A DNA stretch of 29,252 bases. Origin: Bacteroidales bacterium. Lineage in GTDB: Bacteria > Bacteroidota > Bacteroidia > Bacteroidales > UBA932. Positions 18,051 to 28,860 of this stretch are shown one piece after another (the first letter of the stretch is position 1; each line of letters begins with the position of its first letter). The stretch covers positions 1 through 29,252 of the forward strand of contig JAFXUS010000021.1 in the NCBI GenBank assembly GCA_017535125.1. The letters are read 5' to 3'. The notes beneath the pieces are model-generated. The model was not told the DNA's origin. It was given only the letters and a program-made list of their open reading frames with translations, and made no database searches. The translations under genes were made by a program, and so were the position numbers.

Positions 18051-18065
18051 CAAATACACAAAGAT

Positions 18066-19925
18066 ATGGCAACCAAGACGCTTAAAGGCAAAATCGGCGT
18101 GACCACCGAGAACATCTTCCCGGTGATCAAGCAATTCCTCTATTCTGACCACGAAATCTTCCTGCGCGAGCTGGTCGCGAACGCAGTCGATGCCACCCAG
18201 AAAATGAAGGCGCTCGCTTCCAGCGGCGATTTCAAGGGAGAGCTGGGCGAGCTGAAAGTCAGCGTGGAGCTCGACGAGAAGAAGAAAATCCTGAAGATCA
18301 TCGACCGCGGCATCGGCATGACCGAGGAAGAGGTGGACCGCTACATCAACCAGATCGCTTTCTCCTCCGCCGGCGAATTCCTCGAGAAATACAAGGACCA
18401 GCTCGGCTCCATCATCGGCCACTTCGGCCTCGGCTTCTATTCCGCCTTCATGGTCAGCAAGAAGGTCACCATCGACACCCTCAGCTGGAAAGAAGGCGCC
18501 CAGCCCGTCACCTGGTCCTGCGACGGTTCGCCGGAGTACTCCATGGGCATCGGCAAGAAGGAGGACCGCGGTACTGTGATCACCCTGCACCTCGACGACG
18601 ACTCCGAGGAGTTCGCCGCCAAGGGCCGCATCTCCCAGCTGCTGGGCAAATACTGCAAGTTCATGCCCGTTCCGGTCGTCTTCGGCAAGAAGACCGAATG
18701 GAAAGACGGCAAGAGCGTGGAGACCGACGAGGACAACGTCATCAACAGCATCGAGCCCATCTGGACCAAGGCCCCGTCCGAGCTCAAGGACGAGGACTAC
18801 CTCAAATTCTACAAGGAACTCTACCCGATGGAGGAAGAGCCGATGTTCTGGATCCACCTGAACGTCGATTACCCCTTCACCCTGACCGGCGTGCTCTATT
18901 TCCCGAAGATCAAGGAGCGCATGGCCATCGACAAGAACAAGATCCAGCTCTACTGCAACCAGATGTTCGTCACGGACCACGTGGACAACATCGTCCCCGA
19001 CTTCCTGACCCTGCTGCACGGCGTCATCGACTCGCCGGACATCCCGCTGAACGTCAGCCGCAGTTACCTGCAGAGCGACGCCAACGTCAAGAAGATCAGC
19101 ACCTACATCACCAAGAAGGTGGCCGATCGGCTGGAGGAGATCTTCAAGGAGCAGCGCGAGCAGTTCGAGCAGAAATGGGACAACATCAAGCTGTTCATCG
19201 AGTACGGCATGCTCTCCGACGAGAAATTCTGCGAGCGCGCCCTCAAGTTCGCCCTGCTCAAGAACACCGACGGCAAGTACTTCAGCCTGGAGGATTACCG
19301 TACGGCCGTCGAGCCGGCCCAGACCGACAAGGACAAGACCGTGGTCTATCTCTACGCCACCAAGCCGGCCGAGCAGTACAGCTGGATCGAAGCCGCCAGG
19401 AACCAGGGCTACGACGTCCTGCTGATGGACTGCGAACTGGACAGCCACTTCGTGAACCTGCTCGAGGCCAAGATCGAGCACACCCGCTTCGCCCGCGTGG
19501 ACAGCGACTCCGTCGATAACCTCATCCCGAAGGAGGAGAAGGTGAAGCCGGAGATGAGCGAGGAGGACAAGAAGGCGCTCGACGAGCTCTTCAAGGGCGT
19601 CCTGCCGGAGGGCAACGACTACATGGTGGACGCGCAGAACCTCGGCGAGGACGCCGCGCCGGTGCTGATCACCCAGAGCGAATTCATGCGCCGCTACCGC
19701 GAAATGAGCGCCCTCGGCGGCGGCATGAACTTCTACGGCACCATGCCCGAGGCCTACAACATCATCGTCAACATGCAGAATCCGCTCATCGCGAAGATCT
19801 GGGAAGAGCGGAAGGAAAGCGAGCTGCTGCACCAGGTCGTTGACCTGGCCCTGCTGGGCAACGGCATGTTGAAGGGCAAGGCCCTCGCAGACTTCATTGC
19901 CCGCAGCGAGAAGCTGCTGAAGTAA
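18066..19925 (+). CDS. htpG: Molecular chaperone HtpG (Hsp90 family)
   Basis: A 619-residue cytoplasmic ATP-dependent chaperone. The GHKL ATPase domain occupies about residues 1-220: LRELVANAVDATQKM (33-47) carries the catalytic Glu35 and ATP/Mg-binding Asn39, DRGIGMTEEEV is the second motif, and GHFGLGFYSAF forms the lid region. The middle domain contains NVSRSYLQSD with the family's conserved Arg. The C-terminal dimerisation domain follows. The length is on the short side for bacterial HtpG (about 620-680) but typical of the compact Bacteroidota form. No heat-shock inverted repeat of the CIRCE type is visible upstream. The stop is immediately followed by the second copy of the palindromic repeat. 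Confidence 0.96.
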   Translation: MATKTLKGKIGVTTENIFPVIKQFLYSDHEIFLRELVANAVDATQKMKALASSGDFKGELGELKVSVELDEKKKILKIIDRGIGMTEEEVDRYINQIAFSSAGEFLEKYKDQLGSIIGHFGLGFYSAFMVSKKVTIDTLSWKEGAQPVTWSCDGSPEYSMGIGKKEDRGTVITLHLDDDSEEFAAKGRISQLLGKYCKFMPVPVVFGKKTEWKDGKSVETDEDNVINSIEPIWTKAPSELKDEDYLKFYKELYPMEEEPMFWIHLNVDYPFTLTGVLYFPKIKERMAIDKNKIQLYCNQMFVTDHVDNIVPDFLTLLHGVIDSPDIPLNVSRSYLQSDANVKKISTYITKKVADRLEEIFKEQREQFEQKWDNIKLFIEYGMLSDEKFCERALKFALLKNTDGKYFSLEDYRTAVEPAQTDKDKTVVYLYATKPAEQYSWIEAARNQGYDVLLMDCELDSHFVNLLEAKIEHTRFARVDSDSVDNLIPKEEKVKPEMSEEDKKALDELFKGVLPEGNDYMVDAQNLGEDAAPVLITQSEFMRRYREMSALGGGMNFYGTMPEAYNIIVNMQNPLIAKIWEERKESELLHQVVDLALLGNGMLKGKALADFIARSEKLLK

Positions 19926-19956
19926 GGAGATTCGCTGGTCAAGCCGGCGAATGACG
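19926..19956. repeat. Dispersed palindromic (REP-like) repeat, copy 2
   Basis: Starts on the base after the htpG stop codon. It differs from copy 1 (5342-5372) at one position, which turns a G-C pair of the 9-bp stem into G-T. Relative to the upstream gene it is inverted compared with the fabI copy. Confidence 0.7.
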
Positions 19957-19974
19957 AAAAACTGCGGACAGCGC

Positions 19975-20037
19975 AAAAATATCCCCCGGCAAGCTTTTAC
20001 CGAATGGTATGTTTTCAGCTTGCCGGGGGATATTTTT
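19975..20037. terminator. Bidirectional terminator between htpG and the permease gene
   Basis: AAAAATATCCCCCGGCAAGC (19975-19994) pairs perfectly over 20 bp with 20018-20037, with a 23-base loop. The A-rich foot gives a U-rich tail in both directions, which suits two convergent genes. Confidence 0.88.
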
Positions 20038-20054
20038 GGCTGGACGCCGACAGA

Positions 20055-21428
20055 TTATTTCTTCTGGTTTTCTACCTCTTCCTCCGTGCGGGGGCCGAAG
20101 TTGACGGAGATGTCACCGGCGCCGCCCTTGCCGAACTCATAGTCGTTGCCAGGCAGCACGGCGTTCAGGAAGATACCCACGAGAGCCGCGACGGCCAGGC
20201 CGCTCAGCGAAGTGAAGCCCAGGTCGATGGCATCGTTCGCACCGTACTTGATACCGATGGCGAGCACGAGGATGAGCGCCGCGATGATGAGGTTGCGCGA
20301 AGAGGTGAAGTCCACCTGGTTCTCGACCACGTTGCGCACACCGACCGCGGAGATCATACCGTAGAGTACCAGCGACACGCCGCCGATGGTTGCGGCCGGC
20401 ATCACGCCGATGAGCGCCGCGAACTTCGGGCAGAAAGCCAGCACGATGGCGAAGCAGGCGGCGATGCGGATCACGCGCGGGTCGAAGACCTTGGTGATGT
20501 TGAGCACGCCCGTATTCTCGCCGTAGGTCGTATTGGCCGGCGCGCCGAACAGGGAGGCCAGGGCGGTGGCAAGACCGTCACCCATCAGGGTGCGGTGCAG
20601 GCCCGGATCCTCGAGGTAGTTGATCTCGGTCGTGGAGGAAATGGCGCACATATCGCCGATGTGCTCGACCATCGTGGCGAGCGAGATCGGCAGGATGGCG
20701 ATGATGGCGGCGACCACCAGGCCCCAGTCAGGATTCCGGAACACGGCGAAGGCCGTATTTTCCCACTTGAACGGCAGCCCCACCCAGGCGGCTTCCTTCA
20801 CCTGCGTGAAGTCCACCTGGCCGAAGCAGGCGGCCACAAGGTAGGAGCCCAGCACACCCAGCAGGATGGGCACGATCTTGATCATGCCACGACCCCAGAT
20901 GTTGCAGATAATCACGATCACGACGGCCAGGGCGGCGATCCACCAGTTCTGGCTGCAGTTCTGGATGGCGGAGCCGGACAGCGTCAGACCGATCGCGATG
21001 ATGATCGGGCCCGTCACGATGGGCGGGAAGAAACGAAGCACCTTCTTGGCGCCGTAGGCGGCGAACAGGCCTGCCAGCACGAAATACAAAAGTCCCGCGC
21101 AGAAAACGCCGATGCAGGCGTACGGCAGCGAATGCGCCAGGTCGAGACCCTTGTCGGCACCCATCTGCGCCACGGCGGCGTAACCGCCGAGGAAGGCGAA
21201 CGAGGAGCCGAGGAAGGCCGGAACCTTCATCTTGGTCAGCAGGTGGAAGAGGAGCGTGCCAAGGCCCGCGAAAAGCAGGGTCGCGGAGACGGAAAGTCCG
21301 GTGATTACCGGAACGAGGACGGTAGCCCCGAACATCGCGAAGAGATGCTGGAGGCCAAGGACGGTCATCTTGCCCTTACCGAGCGTACGGGCATCATAAA
21401 CAGCCTGGTTTTTTTGTACTTGAGCCAT
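20055..21428 (-). CDS. NCS2 uracil/xanthine permease
   Basis: A 457-residue inner-membrane nucleobase:proton symporter with about 14 predicted hydrophobic segments. The UraA-like N-terminal motif LQHLFAMFGATVLVPVITGL (27-46) and KVPAFLGSSFAF are clear. In the middle, LASLFGAPANTTYGENTGVL holds the NCS2 signature with its conserved Glu and Asn. The motifs are closest to uracil permeases (UraA). The gene, however, is the last of a guanine-nucleotide operon, 21 bases after the second guaA, which argues for a purine such as xanthine or guanine. The substrate is therefore left open. It ends at the bidirectional terminator shared with htpG. Confidence 0.9.
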   Translation of the reverse strand: MAQVQKNQAVYDARTLGKGKMTVLGLQHLFAMFGATVLVPVITGLSVSATLLFAGLGTLLFHLLTKMKVPAFLGSSFAFLGGYAAVAQMGADKGLDLAHSLPYACIGVFCAGLLYFVLAGLFAAYGAKKVLRFFPPIVTGPIIIAIGLTLSGSAIQNCSQNWWIAALAVVIVIICNIWGRGMIKIVPILLGVLGSYLVAACFGQVDFTQVKEAAWVGLPFKWENTAFAVFRNPDWGLVVAAIIAILPISLATMVEHIGDMCAISSTTEINYLEDPGLHRTLMGDGLATALASLFGAPANTTYGENTGVLNITKVFDPRVIRIAACFAIVLAFCPKFAALIGVMPAATIGGVSLVLYGMISAVGVRNVVENQVDFTSSRNLIIAALILVLAIGIKYGANDAIDLGFTSLSGLAVAALVGIFLNAVLPGNDYEFGKGGAGDISVNFGPRTEEEVENQKK

Positions 21429-21449
21429 AGTGCTATAGTAGTGATTGAT

Positions 21450-22433
21450 TTATTCCCATTCGATGGTTCCCGTCGGCTTCGGGGTCAGGTCGTAGAGCAC
21501 ACGGTTAACGCCCGGAACCTCGGTCACGATGCGCTGCGTGATGTGGTGCAGGAGCTTATAGGGGATCTCTTCGATGGTGGCGGTCATGGCGTCGCGGGTA
21601 TTGACGGCACGGATAATCACCGGCCAGTCCCAGCTGCGCTTGCCTTCCTTGACGCCCGTGGACTTATAGTCGGGCACCACGGTGAAATACTGCCACACCT
21701 TGCCCTCCAGGCCGTTTTTCGCGAACTCCTCGCGCAGGATGGCGTCACTCTCGCGCAGCGCCTCGAGGCGGTCGCGCGTGATGGCGCCGGTGCAGCGCAC
21801 ACCCAGGCCGGGGCCGGGGAACGGCTGGCGGAACACCATGTTGTCAGGCAGCCCCAGCTCCTTGCCAACCACGCGGACTTCGTCCTTGAAGAGCAGCTTG
21901 ATGGGCTCCACGAGCTCGAACTGCAGGTCCTCGGGCAGACCGCCCACGTTGTGGTGCGACTTGACGGGACCGGACTCGATGATGTCCGGATAAATGGTGC
22001 CCTGCGCCAAGAAGCTGATGCCGTCCAGCTTGCGCGCCTCCTCCTCGAACACGCGGATGAACTCCGCGCCGATGATCTTGCGCTTCTGCTCGGGATCGGC
22101 GACGCCGGCCAGCTTGTCCAGGAAACGGTCGACCGCGTCGACATAGACCAGGTTGGCGTTCAGCTCGTCGCGGAACACGCGCACCACCTGCTCGGGCTCG
22201 CCCTTGCGCAGGAGGCCGTGGTTGACGTGGACGGACACCAGCTGCTTGCCGACGGCCTTGATCAGCAGCGCGGCCACCACCGACGAATCGACGCCGCCGG
22301 ACAGCGCCAGCAGCACCTTCTTGTCACCGATCTGGGCGCGGAGCTCCTTAATCTGTTCTTCAATGAATTTCTGGGCCAGCGCCGGAGTCGTGATGCGCTC
22401 CATATTCGCCGGGCGGACGTTACCTGTTGCCAT
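21450..22433 (-). CDS. Stand-alone GMP synthase ATP-pyrophosphatase subunit (second guaA, lacks glutaminase domain)
   Basis: A 327-residue protein matching only the C-terminal two-thirds of GuaA. The PP-loop SGGVDSSV is at 45-52, followed by [64 protein letters not shown] and [10 protein letters not shown]. The C-terminal dimerisation domain ends in [16 protein letters not shown]. It has no GATase domain, and the start is placed just before the PPase domain, 20 bases after the stop of the full-length guaA. It has diverged strongly from its neighbour. It lacks an insertion next to IES and is shorter in the dimerisation domain, so it is not a recent copy. Split GMP synthetases (GuaAa/GuaAb) are known in archaea, but here a complete GuaA is adjacent. 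It may use ammonia, borrow the neighbour's glutaminase, or act on another nucleotide. Confidence 0.88.
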   Translation of the reverse strand: MATGNVRPANMERITTPALAQKFIEEQIKELRAQIGDKKVLLALSGGVDSSVVAALLIKAVGKQLVSVHVNHGLLRKGEPEQVVRVFRDELNANLVYVDAVDRFLDKLAGVADPEQKRKIIGAEFIRVFEEEARKLDGISFLAQGTIYPDIIESGPVKSHHNVGGLPEDLQFELVEPIKLLFKDEVRVVGKELGLPDNMVFRQPFPGPGLGVRCTGAITRDRLEALRESDAILREEFAKNGLEGKVWQYFTVVPDYKSTGVKEGKRSWDWPVIIRAVNTRDAMTATIEEIPYKLLHHITQRIVTEVPGVNRVLYDLTPKPTGTIEWE

Positions 22434-22453
22434 AGTGTATGATAATTAATATG

Positions 22454-25562
<3,109 letters not shown>

Positions 25563-25579
25563 AAAAGTTTTCAACAATC

Positions 25580-26365
25580 CTACAACTTCTGCGCAATCTC
25601 GTGATAGACGCGCTTGGAGATGGGCAGGACGGTCCCGGGAACGTCCAGCTCCGCGCTGAACGCATCGTCGCGGTCGCGGCGCAGGGCCACGATGTGCGAA
25701 GGATTCACGAAGTAGGAACGGTGGCAGCGGTAGAAGCCGTAATGCTCCAGCAGCGGGGAGATGGCACGCATCGTCGAGCGCATCGCGTAATCCTTCACGT
25801 TGCCGTTGTCCAGGTAGAAGATCCGGACGTAATTCTCCTGCGCCTTTACATATAATATGGCATCCTTGAGCAGGACCAGGCGGACCTGGCGGCTGCCGTC
25901 CGCAAAGCGAACCAGATCCCGCTCACGCGCCGGCGTCTGGTACGCGGCGACGAGCGCGCACACGCCCGTGACAGCCAGATAGGGAAAGATCAGCACCAGA
26001 AAGCTGTATTCCAGGCAGCGCGGAAGCCAGCGGAAATACGGGATGGAGGAATCCATCAGATAGAGGTAGAGCGCCAGGAAATAGGTGATCACCGTCAGCT
26101 CCAGGGCGCACCAGGCGAACAGCTGCCACCAGCTTCGGTTGACGAGATTGCCGAGCAGGTAGCGGAGCGTCCGGGACAGCAGCAGGGTGACGAGGATGAT
26201 GCACATCATCATCGTGACGTTGAAGATGAACAGCGAGCGCCCCATGTCCAGATCCGTCTCGCTGTGGAAAGGCTGCCAGACCACCATGAAGACAAAGAAG
26301 AAAAAAGGGATGTGGAAGATATACCAGAGCTCGTTGGTATAGCGACGGAACAGGTTCGGAAGCAT
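25580..26365 (-). CDS. Membrane-anchored LytTR-family transcription regulator (paralogue 2)
   Basis: A 261-residue protein with four hydrophobic segments (about residues 14-31, 44-63, 82-104 and 117-142) and a LytTR DNA-binding domain (about 158-261) marked by ILYVKAQENYVRIFYL (170-185) and RCHRSYFVNP (213-222). No receiver domain is present. It has the architecture of the regulator at 9827-10630. It is transcribed away from the condensation-like gene at 26525. Its minus-strand -7 box TATATTTG (26438-26431) shares bases with a GTCAC motif, and other GTCAC/GTGAC motifs fall in its leader. This is what autoregulation would look like. The nearest plausible targets are the two paralogous promoters of the locus to its right. 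Confidence 0.86.
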   Translation of the reverse strand: MLPNLFRRYTNELWYIFHIPFFFFVFMVVWQPFHSETDLDMGRSLFIFNVTMMMCIILVTLLLSRTLRYLLGNLVNRSWWQLFAWCALELTVITYFLALYLYLMDSSIPYFRWLPRCLEYSFLVLIFPYLAVTGVCALVAAYQTPARERDLVRFADGSRQVRLVLLKDAILYVKAQENYVRIFYLDNGNVKDYAMRSTMRAISPLLEHYGFYRCHRSYFVNPSHIVALRRDRDDAFSAELDVPGTVLPISKRVYHEIAQKL

Positions 26366-26377
26366 ACTTACATCATG

Positions 26378-26507
26378 TGTGACAAAAAAAACAGGCGGCA
26401 GATTCTGTCACAATACACACTGCGCCGTCACAAATATAGCATTTATATCAAAAAACGCGATTATTCAACCCGAAATTAATCCCGTATTTCCCGATTTGGT
26501 AACTTTG
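26378..26507. promoter_or_regulatory. Regulatory module X: GTCAC-type motif array with divergent promoters
   Basis: Contains TGTGAC (26378-26383), TGTCACA (26406-26412), GTCACAAATA (26427-26436) and ATCAA (26447-26451). The last three start 20 bp apart (26407, 26427, 26447). The plus-strand -7 box TAACTTTG (26500-26507) starts 73 bp after the second GTCAC. The LytTR gene's -7 box (26438-26431) overlaps that motif. Module Y at 27871-28001 repeats the arrangement. Direct repeats at about two helical turns are what LytTR dimers are known to bind. Confidence 0.65.
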
Positions 26508-26524
26508 CACCGAAAAATCTCGCC

Positions 26525-27868
26525 ATGAACCTCTACCATTTTACTTATTCGCAGGATGTCATCCGGCTGCAAAGCAAATACGCGCTCTTCAAGCGAGTCC
26601 TGAACATCCTTTTCACCCTCACCTTCGACGAGGGATTCGACGAGACACTGATGAGACAGGCGTTCGAAAAACTCTATGAGCGCAACGACTGCCTCAGGCT
26701 CCGCTTCGTCAAGCAGGGCAAGGAGACGATGCAATATTTTGAGCCGGAGCGCAAGCCCGGCGAGATCCCTTCCCTGCACTTCAAGACGAACGGACAGTAC
26801 GAAGCCTTTTTCCGCCGCTTCCGGCGCAAGCCCACCGATCTTGCCAAGGGCGACGCCCTCCGCGTAGTCTTCGCCGTGAATCCGGAAGGCAAGCAGATGG
26901 TGATCTGCAAAATCAGCCATTATTCCGCCGACACCTACGGCATTGGCATCCTGGCGAACGACCTGATGGTCATCTATACCGCCCTGCGCGACGGAAAGGA
27001 ACTTCCGCCCGCGCCCGGCAGCTTCGAAGACATCATCCGCAAAGACAACGAATATCGGCTGGATACCGCCGCGACGGAGCGGGACCGGGCATATCTCCAT
27101 GATTATTTCTTCAAGATTCACCCCGACCATCCCGTCTATTGCGGCACGCACGGCAACAAGAACGACCGCTGGCTCAAATGCAAGCGAAAGGGAAAATTCT
27201 CCATCCCCATGTTGATGGTCCGCTGCGACACCTACCCATTCCAGTTCGCGGTACCGGCCGCCGTCACCCTCCGGGCGGAAGAATGGTGCAAGGAACACGA
27301 CATCTCCCTGAACACCCTGTTCTTCATGGGATTCACGCTCACGCTCTCCCTGCTCAATGATCGTGAAACGCGGCTGTGCAACGTGGAAATCCTCAACTGT
27401 CGCGGCTCCCTGGCAGACCGCAGGACCGCCGGCACCAAGGCGCAGGGCATGGCCGTCTGCACCGAGATCGACTACGGAAAGGGCTTCCTCGCCAATACGA
27501 CCGTCCTGTCGGAGGAGCAGAAGGAGCTCTACCGCCACACCCGCCTCAGCTACCTGGAAGGCGAGATCATGCAGCACGAATCCTGGAAATTCTCCATGCT
27601 CGACATGCTCAACAGCTCCGGATTCTCCTATATCCCCTTCGCCTCCCACGAGGGCGTCCGGCTCGAACTCCAAAGCAACGGCAAGGGCGCGCTGATCACC
27701 TACGTGGCCCTGATGCACGATCTTACGAACAATGAGATCTTCGTCAACTACGACGTCCAGAAGCTGCGGGTCACGCCCAAGCAGCTCACCGACTTCCAAA
27801 ACCGCTACCTTCGCGTCATGGAGACCGTGCTGGCGGATTCCGAGACGCCGCTGGAACAGCTTTTCTAG
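26525..27868 (+). CDS. Stand-alone condensation-domain-like acyltransferase (copy 1)
   Basis: A 447-residue protein that I place in the condensation/chloramphenicol-acetyltransferase-fold superfamily. Its N-terminal half resembles the entry lobe of an NRPS C domain, with FDETLMRQAFEKLYERNDCLRLRF leading in (residues about 38-61). The motif ISHYSADTYG follows at 130-139. In it His132 and Asp136 occupy the second-His and Asp positions of HHxxxDG, with the first His replaced by Ser and the Gly by Thr. The DFGWG motif is not evident. There is no signal peptide, adenylation or carrier domain. It would join an acyl or aminoacyl group to an acceptor, but the substrates are unknown. Its promoter is module X, shared divergently with the LytTR regulator. 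A related protein starts at 28861. Confidence 0.72.
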   Translation: MNLYHFTYSQDVIRLQSKYALFKRVLNILFTLTFDEGFDETLMRQAFEKLYERNDCLRLRFVKQGKETMQYFEPERKPGEIPSLHFKTNGQYEAFFRRFRRKPTDLAKGDALRVVFAVNPEGKQMVICKISHYSADTYGIGILANDLMVIYTALRDGKELPPAPGSFEDIIRKDNEYRLDTAATERDRAYLHDYFFKIHPDHPVYCGTHGNKNDRWLKCKRKGKFSIPMLMVRCDTYPFQFAVPAAVTLRAEEWCKEHDISLNTLFFMGFTLTLSLLNDRETRLCNVEILNCRGSLADRRTAGTKAQGMAVCTEIDYGKGFLANTTVLSEEQKELYRHTRLSYLEGEIMQHESWKFSMLDMLNSSGFSYIPFASHEGVRLELQSNGKGALITYVALMHDLTNNEIFVNYDVQKLRVTPKQLTDFQNRYLRVMETVLADSETPLEQLF

Positions 27869-27870
27869 CG

Positions 27871-28001
27871 TGTGACGAAAATATCCGGAAGGCAAATTCC
27901 GTCACTAAACGGGAATTACGGTCACAAATACAAAGTATTTGTCAAAACGTCATAATATTCGGCACGATATTAGTCACGTATTTCCCGAATTAGTAAATTT
28001 G
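27871..28001 (+). promoter_or_regulatory. Regulatory module Y, a diverged duplicate of module X
   Basis: TGTGAC (27871-27876), GTCAC (27901-27905), GTCACAAATA (27921-27930) and GTCAA (27941-27945) lie 20 bp apart for the last three. The -7 box TAAATTTG (27994-28001) starts 73 bp after the second GTCAC, exactly as in module X. Gap-free alignment of 27921-28004 with 26427-26510 gives about 60 of 84 matches by hand count, including CGTATTTCCCGA in both. The start would be near 28007, almost at the ATG of the next gene (28010). The leader is therefore extremely short, or translation begins at a later ATG. Confidence 0.65.
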
Positions 28002-28009
28002 CATGATTT

Positions 28010-28858
28010 ATGATTAAGACATTACTCCTGATTCCCCTGCTTGTCCTGCAGTTCCAATCTGTGGACAAGTCTTTTGCAGACAGCGATTACCGTGCTTGTG
28101 AGCAGTCCCTGCTGCAGATGCTCCCGCAAGCCGAAAATGGCGCCGAGAAGGCCTCCGTGCTATGGCGTCTCGCCCGGGTGAACTACATGCTGGGCGACGC
28201 CCAGAAGGAGAAACTCGCCCGCCGCGAACGCTTCAACCAGGGCATCGCCTATGCCGAACAGGGAATTAAAGAGAATTCCCGCGACGCCCAGTGCTACATG
28301 TGGCATTGCGCCAATACGGGCGGCGAGTGCCAGACGCATTCCCTCATGGAGCAGGCAAAGGCCGTCCCCGCGATGACGAAGGACCTGACCAAGATCCTCA
28401 ACGGGTTGAACCCCCGCATGTCCGAGGCCTGGCAGGCCCTCTCGGAGATGTACTACCACCACCCCATGAAGTCCAACGACAGCGCGATCAACTTCGCCCG
28501 CACGGCCGCGTCGAACGCACCGGCCGGCGAACCCCGCGTCACGACCTTCCTGTATGTCGCCAACCTGCTGTACGAGCGCAACTGGAGCGCGGACAAGCGC
28601 GCCGCCCAGATCGCCGACCACAAGGCCAAGCTGGAGAAGATGAACGGCAGCACTAATATCGACCGCTTCGCCCTCTCCGACGGCATGCAGCAGGCCCGTC
28701 CCTGGACGTCCAAAGCCCTCGGCGAACTGTCCGACCGCGAGGAAGCGCTGGCGCTGGCCGAATACGCCGTGCTGCGCTACCGCGCCTGCCAGGATCCCGC
28801 CGCCGTCGAGCGCCGGGACTTCCAGACCCTCCAACAATGGATGCAAAAACACAAATGA
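28010..28858 (+). CDS. Secreted TPR-like protein of the condensation-like locus
   Basis: A 282-residue protein with an N-terminal hydrophobic signal (MIKTLLLIPLLVLQFQSVDK) and no lipobox Cys, so it is probably periplasmic. The rest is helical and repeat-like: ASVLWRLARVNYMLGDAQ, RFNQGIAYAEQGIKENSRDA, SEAWQALSEMYYHHP and NFARTAASNAPAGEP resemble TPR units. The first two with QCYMWHCANTGGE recall the RMD/TRAP-T-component type of TPR protein. It is driven by module Y. The following condensation-like gene starts at the stop codon (ATGA overlap if 28855 is used), so the two are an operon. A role as scaffold or partner of that locus is inferred from position only. Confidence 0.72.
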   Translation: MIKTLLLIPLLVLQFQSVDKSFADSDYRACEQSLLQMLPQAENGAEKASVLWRLARVNYMLGDAQKEKLARRERFNQGIAYAEQGIKENSRDAQCYMWHCANTGGECQTHSLMEQAKAVPAMTKDLTKILNGLNPRMSEAWQALSEMYYHHPMKSNDSAINFARTAASNAPAGEPRVTTFLYVANLLYERNWSADKRAAQIADHKAKLEKMNGSTNIDRFALSDGMQQARPWTSKALGELSDREEALALAEYAVLRYRACQDPAAVERRDFQTLQQWMQKHK

Positions 28859-28860
28859 TA

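Noticed and set aside
16218..19976. A 1252-codon open frame on the minus strand opposite acyl-CoA synthetase 2 and htpG
   Set aside because: It is antisense to two clear genes, has low-complexity V/L/D/E/H-rich content typical of GC-rich shadow frames, and matches no family.
26378..26451. The GTCAC array as a CRISPR or tandem repeat
   Set aside because: The repeated words are only 5-6 bases, with promoter elements in line, and no cas genes are present.
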